A stretch of DNA of 64,000 bases from positions 1,673,501 to 1,737,500 of the forward strand of contig NW_024465655.1 in NCBI RefSeq assembly GCF_017591425.1. Direction: 5' to 3'. Shown in pieces: positions 57,058-64,000 of the stretch; position 1 is the first letter of the stretch, and every line of letters begins with the position of its first letter. The position numbers and the translations under genes were made by a program. The notes under the pieces were generated by a model that had not been told where the DNA came from, searched no databases, and was given only the letters and a program-made list of their open reading frames with translations. Origin of the DNA: Ochotona curzoniae (taxonomy: Eukaryota; Chordata; Mammalia; Lagomorpha; Ochotonidae).

Positions 57058-57371
57058 AATGTATCATTTTTTAAAAAATAATATTTATTTCTTTTTATTG
57101 GAAAGTCAAAGAGAAGCGGATACCAAGAAGAAGATCCTCCATCGCTGGTTCACTCCCCAAATATCCAGCAGTCGTGGGAGCTGAGCCTATCTGGAGCTAG
57201 GAGTCAGGAGCTTCCTCTGGGTCTCCCATATGGGTGCAGGGTCCCAAGGCTTTGGGCCATCCTCTGCTGCTTTCCCAGGCCACAAGCAGGGAGCTGGATG
57301 AGAAGTGCAACAGCCAGGATCCTGGCACACGCCAGGCAAGGATTTAACTACTAAGCCATCGTGCCAAGCCC
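57058..57371 (-). mobile_element. CSINE, full length, antisense
   Basis: 'aataatatttatttctttttattgg', 'catcgctggttcactcccc', 'tggtctcccatatgggtgcaggg'-type body and 'ctgctgctttcccaggcc'. Head shortened; ends 'aagccatcgtgccaagccc'. Confidence 0.94.
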
Positions 57372-57689
57372 AGATTTAAAGAGGCTTCTTTCTCCTTGAA
57401 AATGTTCTCCCCTCCACCAACAAGAGACCCCATGCCTTTGAGTGAGCTGGTGTTGATTCCAGCATTTGTTCACAGAACTGAAATGAAGGCTCGGGTGGAA
57501 GTCTGGAGGAGTGGCTGGGGGCTGGAACCTTGATTAGCACAGTTGGAGGCACCTGCCCTGCCTACTACGAAATTTGCTCTTTGCCCTTGGACCTCAAGCT
57601 GAACCTCAGCAGAGCACAGACACCCCCTCTCCAGGCTGACCAGGGTAAAGTTCAATGGAAACTCAAATTCTGGCCACCTCATGATATAT
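57372..57689. other. unique sequence
   Basis: Nothing recognised. Confidence 0.4.
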
Positions 57690-58062
57690 TAGATTTGTCA
57701 GGATCTGATCTATGTCGCCCAGGTAGGTAACAGGAACTGTGATAGAGATTACCATATCCAGATATGAGAATACAATGCGGTATGCATCTCTACTTCCAGA
57801 TCAAAGATCGACTCCCAGTGAAGCTGTTCAGTATATCTGGACAGTAGGATGCTGGACTCTGCCATTGTCCATGCCCACAATGTCAGGATACATTTAAACA
57901 GCAGAATGATGGACTTATGACTGCTTATGGAGGACGATACTATTATAATAATATAGGAGGAATCTTGGGGGAGGAGTTTAGGGAGAAAGCAAGGGCAATC
58001 CCAGATGTTATGATATTCTTTCACAAAATAATAAATAAAATTTTTTTAAAAAGAGAAAGAAA
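57690..58062 (+). mobile_element. L1 3' end (lagomorph type), sense
   Basis: 'ggacttatgactgcttatgg', 'cttgggggaggagtttaggg', 'gggcaatcccagatgttatg' and 'caaaataataaataaaattt' form an L1 3' UTR end with a purine-rich stretch, AATAAA signals and an A-rich tail (to 58080). 5'-truncated. Confidence 0.65.
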
Positions 58063-58277
58063 AAAGGAGAGAGCAAAAATGAAGCATCAGCACTAAATAC
58101 AGTAGGGATTTGGAATTAATGTAAATTTTCTCAAATAGATCCACAGTCTGTAAGTCTACAGAAGTTGCTAAATCAGAGATAAATATAAATAAATTATACA
58201 TGAATAACACCTTGGTGTTTTTTGCCTGCAAAATCCAAGATACAAACCCGTAGAGTTTTGCTTAGACATAAATAGGT

Positions 58278-58450
58278 CGTCATCTGATCCTGTCACTTAC
58301 ATGAGCAAGTTACCTAAATCTTTGGGCTTCAGTTTCTCCGGGTGTTTTTCTAGCCAATCAAATCTGCTGGAAGGAGTGAAATGGGAGGACTGGGAGCAGT
58401 GTGTGTTGGGGCACTGTCAGCAAATGGTAGCTAATGTTATGATAACTGCA
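58278..58450 (+). mobile_element. MIR SINE, sense
   Basis: 'gatcctgtcacttacatgagc', 'aagttacctaaatctttgggc', 'ttcagtttctccg' and 'gcactgtcagcaaatggtag' follow MIR in sense. Confidence 0.75.
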
Positions 58451-58544
58451 TTCTCCCGAGTCAGTAGAAGGAAGACAAACCCAATTTTATCAAAGCTGTC
58501 GACTTCTGATCTTCATGTTTTCAAAATCATGGTATAGCATTTTG

Positions 58545-58775
58545 ATCGGCATATTCTTGTTGCTAAGCCCGAAATACTACACGTACATAGCGATTTCATG
58601 TCTGCTTATATTTGACCCTGACAGCAGTCTTGTGTATAACGTAGGTCTTATTTTCTTCATTTTAAAGGTGATCCTAGTGAGCATTAACAAGGTCAAATAG
58701 TTTCCATTTACCTCTTAGGTAGAGAAAAGCAGTGTCTTCTGAAACCGGGCTCAGATCTCCCACAACCTGACCCCG
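58545..58775 (-). mobile_element. MIR SINE, antisense
   Basis: 'cctgacagcagtcttgtgtat', 'ttattttcttcattttaaagg', 'attaacaaggtcaaatag' and 'gaaaccgggctcagatctcc' follow MIR on the complement. Opposite in strand to the copy 95 bp upstream. Confidence 0.7.
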
Positions 58776-60019
58776 CTTGAATGCATGTCCTTTTTTTTCA
58801 AGGCAACCATTGTAGATACATGATCTTACTTTTTCCCATTGGCTAGAAAAATCATATGCTAGTGTTGGAAGGAAAGCTCATTTATATGCACAATGAGGAA
58901 GATGATGAAAGATTTGGAAAGGGGGCATAATATGTAACTGATTAGGATGTCCCAGGAAATTATAAGAAGACACAAACTCTGCTATTTGCTTGTGTTGTCA
59001 TTTGGACAAGTCCTGTGTCCTAGGCTGAGGCTTCTGAAGTTCGGAACTGCGCATAACAGCAGCAGCTGCATAGTTTTTGCTGTGATGGTTAAATTCTGTC
59101 ATAACTGCATCCCTGGTAAAAAGGTGCTCAAAGATGCAGGCTTCCCCTATCGCGTGAATTAACTCGACAAATGGGCAAAGTGTGGTCACTAAAGCCCTGA
59201 ACTCATGTGCGATGGAGACTTGACAGAGGTGACCAAGCATGTTGGCTGTTCTCAGCCTTAGCTGTTCCAAAGCAGAGATGTTCTTAGAGGGGACACCAAG
59301 TATATCATGGCTTCTCTAAGGAGGTTGGCTCCTTCTGCAAGTAGCTGCCACTCGCGTGATCCAAATGTTGACATGGTCTGTCTGCTCTGGGTGACAGGGA
59401 CTTCAAGCCTCTGAAAGGAGGCAAGACGTTCCTCCCAGGGTCCACTTCTCAGACGTTAAGGTAATGGAAGAGATGGAAATGTTGCAGTTCTCACTGGCCT
59501 TGTGTGTGCAAGCTGATGAGTTAACCCTGAGACAATACCACTGTCATGGCCTTGTCCATCGGTCTGATGATCCTAGGATCAGTTGGCATGAGGATATATT
59601 AGCAAAATTGCCTTTCCCAAGTTCCAGCTGTGTTTCTGGCACTCAGCTTGGGCTCATTTACTCGGTCTGTGGGTCTGGCTCTGACTGCTTGACACACAGA
59701 GTTTGAGTTGGAGCAATGCCTGAACAGTTTGTCCTCGTGAGAAAATATGCAGTTGTTTGCATTTCAGTTTAGTTTAGTATATTCTCCAATGTCTGCATTG
59801 CAGATAAGAACAGTAATCAAATGATGGTCAAACTCTAGCCTGCCTAGACCCCAGGAAAGGCATAGCAGGTTGAGAAGCACCCTGTTCAGCACTTTCTGTT
59901 TGGTCTCTGTATCCCCATCACAGGAAGCAGGAATCTGCCTTCCCTGTCGGACCAGAGGTCAGTTTAGGGAGTCTTTGGAGCTCAGTCCTTATCCTGTAGG
60001 ATTCAGTCAGGACTAAACC
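58776..60019. other. unique sequence
   Basis: About 1.2 kb, nothing recognised. Confidence 0.4.
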
Positions 60020-60300
60020 ACTTTATCAGTGTGCTTCAGTGGGCCAGACTCCCGTGCTTCTGTGACAAAAGAAAAGATATTTAATGGCTTAAAATGAGAC
60101 ATTTCTCATTTGACAGATCTGGAGCTTAGAATGCTCACCAATGGGCAGAAATGCAAGGCTCATGGGAGGTGCTTTCCTTCTGCAGGCTCAGAGCCTATTT
60201 CCACTCACTACCCAAGGTCATGGCCCCATTGCTGCAACTAGCAGGGTCAAACTGAAGTCTTATCTTATGTCCCTCTCTGGTCCTTTCTCTCTCTCTCTTT
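60020..60300 (-). mobile_element. possible MaLR-type LTR remnant, antisense
   Basis: 'cgtgcttctgtgacaaaag', 'tatttaatggcttaaaatgag' and 'tgacagatctggagcttag' loosely follow the complement of an MLT1 end ('atttatttctcacagttctggaggc'). Confidence 0.3.
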
Positions 60301-60327
60301 TTCTCTTGCATTTACAAAGATAGTTCT

Positions 60328-60686
60328 TTTAAAAAGAAAAAGATTTATTTATTTATTTACTTACTTACTTATGTGCATGACAGAGCTATAGCAGTGATAA
60401 GCGAAAACAAATAAGGGAAAAGATTTTTCTATCCACAAGAAAATCCACAAATCACCATAATAGCCAGGTCTGGGCCAAGCCAAATCCAGGGTCCAAGAAC
60501 TCCATTCTGATGTTCCATGTGAGTTTCAGGAGCCCAAGCCCTTGGGTCATCTTCTGCTGCCTTCCCGGATACATTAGAATGGAGCTACATCATAAATAGA
60601 GTGACTGGGACTTGACGTGTCGCCGTGAAGTGGGATGCTGGCATAAGCAACCTTCACCTTAAGTAGCTACACTACGATGCCAGCCG
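60328..60686 (-). mobile_element. CSINE, full length, antisense
   Basis: 'aaaaagatttatttatttattt' tail with a TTAC expansion (60343-60371), 'ttttctatccacaag', 'gccaaatccagggtccaag' and 'tctgctgccttcccgg'; head ends 'ctacactacgatgccagccgc'. Confidence 0.9.
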
Positions 60687-61360
60687 CAGTACACACACTC
60701 CTGAGACCACACTAAACCAAGCTGCACGATGCCTGTGTCAGGATCAGTAACTTGCACTCCATCTACAACGTTAAGTTCTCGTTTTCCGTGACAATGAACA
60801 TGGAGATCAGGTCAGGGACAGTTTGGGGAACCACTATTTTGCATGCCACGCTCACTCATCCTTCTTTCATAAGATAAAATGTGACAGGGCCGCTGCTGCT
60901 CATGTGCCGGACTTCGAGCAGCTTCCCCCATTCATCTTCTCCTTCTGGTCATTGATCAGTGTGCCAGCTCAGCCTCCCTCAGCTGCTTTCGCAGGCACGT
61001 GGCCCACATCAGCTCTCAGGGATTACAAGGTCCTTCCTTTCCTGCTCGGCCGACACACACCCTGGGTCCTTAGGAATCACTCTGTGACAAGTCCCCCATA
61101 GTCTACTCACGATGGAAGTGTCACTGAGGAGTAAAATTTCTGAGACTCGAGGCACCTGATCACTCAGTTTGCTCTAGGCAGGACATTCACCCCAGGTCTT
61201 GGGACCGTTGCTGTCTTTGAAGCACTTGAGAGGTGCTTCCCCACAGTCCCAGGCACGGCCCAGAGCGAGGACCCACCATCAAAGCATTGCTTCCTCTGGC
61301 CACAGTTCTGACCTGGAGCTGGTATGTGACCCTACAGGTACATAACAGACCATGATGTTG
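60687..61360. other. unique sequence
   Basis: Nothing recognised. Confidence 0.4.
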
Positions 61361-61374
61361 GTCAAGATTTCTTA

Positions 61375-61700
61375 TGTTTTTGTTTTTAAGACTTATTTAT
61401 TGTTATTGGAAAGTTAGATTTATAGAGAGTAAGACAGACAGAAATATCTTCCATCCACTGATTCACTCCCCAAGTGGCCACAATGGCCAGAGCTGAACCA
61501 ACCCAAAGCCAGGAGCCAGGAGCTTCTTCTGGGTCTCCCACATGGGTGCAGGGTCCCAAGCAAGGCCTCGGACCATCCTTGACGACTTTCCCAGGCCACA
61601 AGCAGGGAACTGGAAGGGAAGTGGAATAGCCGGGATATGTACTAGCACCAAAATGGGATATGAGCAGGGACTTTAGCTACTAGGCTACCTCTCCAGACTT
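61375..61700 (-). mobile_element. CSINE, full length, antisense
   Basis: 'taagacttatttattgttattgg', 'atcttccatccactgattcactcccc', 'tgggtctcccacatgggtgcaggg' and head 'gggactttagctactaggctac'. A 14-bp duplication with two mismatches (GTCAAGATTTCTTA and GTCAAGGTTCCTTA) lies at 61361-61374 and 61701-61714. Confidence 0.95.
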
Positions 61701-61777
61701 GTCAAGGTTCCTTAATCCTCCACTTACTCATAGTCATCTTGTGCTTTGGAAGGGCCATGAGCGACTGACGATGTAGC

Positions 61778-62050
61778 AGGGCACATTAAGCTGCCATTTG
61801 CAATGCTTTAGTGTTTCAGGTCTCAGTTGCCTTGCTTCCGATGGCTGCTAATGCATACCTGGGAAAAACAGTGGAAGACAGCCCAAGTGCTTGGGTCCTC
61901 GCTACCCACCTGGTGGACCTGGATGGAGCTCTAAGTTCCTGGTTTCTTGTGGCCATTTGAGGAGTGAACCAGAAGATAGGGTATCTCTCTCATCTCATCT
62001 CTCTCTCTGTTTCTCTGCTTTTCAAATAAGTAAATTAATAAGTCTTTTCA
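61778..62050 (+). mobile_element. CSINE, sense
   Basis: 'gatggctgctaatgcatacctgg', 'agcccaagtgcttgggtcc', 'gccatttgaggagtgaacc' and 'cttttcaaataagtaaat'. Forms an inverted pair with the preceding copy. Confidence 0.9.
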
Positions 62051-62052
62051 AA

Positions 62053-62345
62053 GGGTCCAGCATTGTTGCACGGTGGGTTAAGCTGCCACCTAAGAAGGCC
62101 AACATTCAACATGAAAGTCCAGTTGTTTCACTTCCAATCCAGCTTCCTACTAATATGCCTGGAAAAGCAGCAGAGAATGGCCCAGGTCCTCGGGACCCTG
62201 AATTCACATAGGAAACCTCCAAGAACTCCTGGATCCTGGCTTTGGCATGGTGCAGCAGCTGTTTGGGGACTGAACAGTGAACAAAAGCTATCACTGTTAA
62301 TGTATAGAACTCAGGCTTTCATAGAAATAAAGGATTTTCTAAAAA
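62053..62345 (+). mobile_element. CSINE, sense, tandem to previous copy
   Basis: 'gggtccagcattgttgcacgg' head, 'atccagcttcctactaatatgcc', 'tggctttggcatggtgcagc' and a tail fused to a GGAA-rich stretch. Adjacent copies in the same orientation, with no spacer of note. Confidence 0.88.
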
Positions 62346-62755
62346 GGAAGGAAGGAAGAAAGACAATTTCTCATCAGTAAAATATAAGAAGTGCCATGAC
62401 CTGTGAGCTGAATTAATGCAAATTCTGGGCACGCTTCATTCTCCTGCGTTTTTCCTTCTCTGTTACACCACTTAAAAAAATAAATAAATAAAAGCATTAA
62501 GGTTCCACATGATGTAGCTGCCAAACTGTGGGTGGGCATGGTCTCCGGGTCCTTGATGACCAAGGAGACACACTGGGCAGCAGAGCTGGGGTGTTAAACC
62601 TCGCTTGGGGACTGCTGGCTAGCAGAGCGTCACCAGGTATCCATGAATAGTAAACTCACCAGATGCAATGGCTTCCAGAGACTTCCCAGAGCCCTGGAGT
62701 CTCCAGTGCCCTGAGTGCCATAAGTCTGAGGTTAGAACATACGCTCTCTCTGTCC
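62346..62755. other. unique sequence
   Basis: GGAA-rich start (62345-62360) and an AAATA array (62476-62494). No gene. Confidence 0.45.
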
Positions 62756-62777
62756 GTGTGTGTGTGTGTGTGTGTGT
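62756..62777. repeat. (TG)n microsatellite
   Basis: TG array of 22 bp, directly at the presumed 3' end of the following element. Confidence 0.95.
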
Positions 62778-63160
62778 ATTTAAACCTTTTATTCATGTTA
62801 CATTTTGTGCAGTTCATAGATACGATTCCAATACAATGATATCCCCTCCCCTCCCTTACCTTGCTTCTTTCCCTTTATATATTCTTTGTTCCCCTCCTTG
62901 TCTTCCTTCCTTCCTACCTTCCTTCCTTCCTTCCTTCCATTTCTTTCTCTCTCTTCCTTAATTTTTGATAGAACATGTTTCCAACTTATACTGTAACCAA
63001 ACGCTTAATCCTCCAGCAAGTGAAAAGTTCAGCGAGGAAGAAGACGCCAGCTCAGTGGGCATGTAGGCAAGGGCTGCAAACAGAAACCAAATGAGAAGTC
63101 CCTCACACAGAGCAACTTCTACAACAATCACAGATCATTAAAGGTGTCGTATAATCATTC
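62778..63160 (-). mobile_element. probable L1 3' UTR, antisense
   Basis: On the complement: a purine-rich zone (GAAG arrays, then 'gggaggggatatcattg'), 'atcgtatctatgaactgc' and an end 'aacatgaataaaaggttt' with AATAAA. This organisation fits lagomorph L1 3' UTRs, but I cannot prove the family and the 5' limit is arbitrary. Confidence 0.5.
62901..62938. repeat. (CTTC)n array
   Basis: Tetranucleotide TTCC/CTTC repeats with one TACC interruption, inside the presumed L1 3' UTR purine tract. Confidence 0.95.
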
Positions 63161-63918
63161 TATACTAAAAAAAATGATTACACAAAAAAAAATCTGTGTT
63201 TTTGGCAATCCTGAATACCCTGGCATTTCTTTGCTCATTTGGGTTATTTAATTATTATTTTTTTAAGTTTAGCTCCCACGTGTAGTACTTGTCTTTCCTT
63301 GTCCTAGTCATTTATCTCTACATGATGGTGACATCGGAACTTCGCGCGGCCATGTTGCCACCACAAGCAGAGGGTCTCTCTCCGCGGATGGAGCTTTTCA
63401 GAAGCAAGCAACAGGTGACTCTGTTGGCCTCCTCTGATTCCTAGGATAGGTTTGTGCACAAAGACTGCTGGGCCAGGGATGTTAGCATGACACCTTCCTC
63501 TTCTTGCTCACTTCAGTTTGATGTTGTGTTCCTTGTGATGGGAAGGTTTCTCACCACCAGAGCCCTTCCTTCTGACTGAGTCACGTGCCAGCCTAGAATT
63601 TTCCTAATCTTTTTGTTACTGTCAGGAAATCCTTCTCATAGAAAGTGAGACTCCTGCATATCAGAATGGAACCCTCAACACAATCTGGTGCCTCCAGAGA
63701 AAATGTTTCTTCTCTATTCTCTATGCATATACCCTAGGGAGGTAACCAACCGCCTGGTCCAGGGATTCCGGACTGACCCTGTTTTATTATCACCAATGTA
63801 TTACTAAGGGAAAAATGCATGTGATCAGACGTCAAAGAGAAAGTGAGTATGGATGACAGTGACTTGCCGAGAAAAACAACACGGGGAAAACGATGCTGGC
63901 TTTTTTCTACTTTACTAT
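63161..63918. other. unique sequence
   Basis: A run of CpGs at 63343-63395 ('cttcgcgcggcc', 'ctccgcgg') is notable but short. No exon recognised. Confidence 0.4.

Positions 63919-63973
<55 letters not shown>
63919..63973. repeat. (CT)n microsatellite
   Basis: CT array of about 55 bp with one TTTC interruption, near the window end. Confidence 0.97.
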
Positions 63974-63977
<4 letters not shown>

Positions 63978-64000
63978 TAATTGATGCTATTGATGCATTT

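Noticed and set aside
63343..63395. CpG island promoter
   Set aside because: Only a few CpGs over about 50 bp; too short and isolated.

Overview
This is mammalian nuclear DNA, very probably from a lagomorph and most likely a pika (Ochotona). About 36 copies of the lagomorph-specific tRNA-derived SINE (C repeat, CSINE) lie on both strands. The two youngest (26.1 kb and 47.8 kb) keep intact target-site duplications, CpG-rich heads and a shared body variant that I associate with pika rather than rabbit. The species call rests on remembered consensus sequences and is an inference; lagomorph is firm.

I found no protein-coding gene, exon, functional RNA gene, CpG island or CRISPR array. The longest open frames (170-253 codons) run through SINE sequence, simple repeats or unique DNA with no recognisable domain, and none is supported as a gene. 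The window reads as intergenic or deep intronic DNA.

Layout. 0-9 kb: an antisense L1 3' half (365-1360), unique AT-rich DNA, back-to-back CSINEs (6.15-6.8 kb) and a probable solo LTR (7.64-8.2 kb). 9-16 kb: dense microsatellites, including a TC/AC compound array, a 270-bp CA-type minisatellite and a TG/CG tract suited to Z-DNA, then an antisense L1 ORF2 piece (15.6-16.1 kb). 16-30 kb: CSINEs, MIRs and longer unique stretches, some of which look like conserved non-coding elements (17.2-17.5, 28.5-28.9, 30.0-30.4 kb), plus a 34-nt U2 snRNA retrocopy with an 11-bp target-site duplication. 30-44 kb: an L1 split by a CSINE (34.7-35.7 kb), a MIR split by two CSINEs (38.4-39.3 kb), a MER5A-like fossil, a run of six same-strand CSINEs and a perfect 16-bp palindrome with a Grainyhead-type core (41.94 kb). 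44-57 kb: the most unique part, with good enhancer candidates (45.4-45.9, 49.0-49.6, 50.9-51.3, 52.7-52.9 kb). 57-64 kb: CSINEs, MIRs, a lagomorph L1 3' end, a probable second L1 3' end in antisense, and a terminal CT array.

The most interesting contents are the well-preserved nested insertion histories, the truncated U2 retrocopy and the candidate regulatory elements. I see no new multi-gene system. All repeat identifications come from memory of consensus sequences, so boundaries are approximate unless target-site duplications are quoted.
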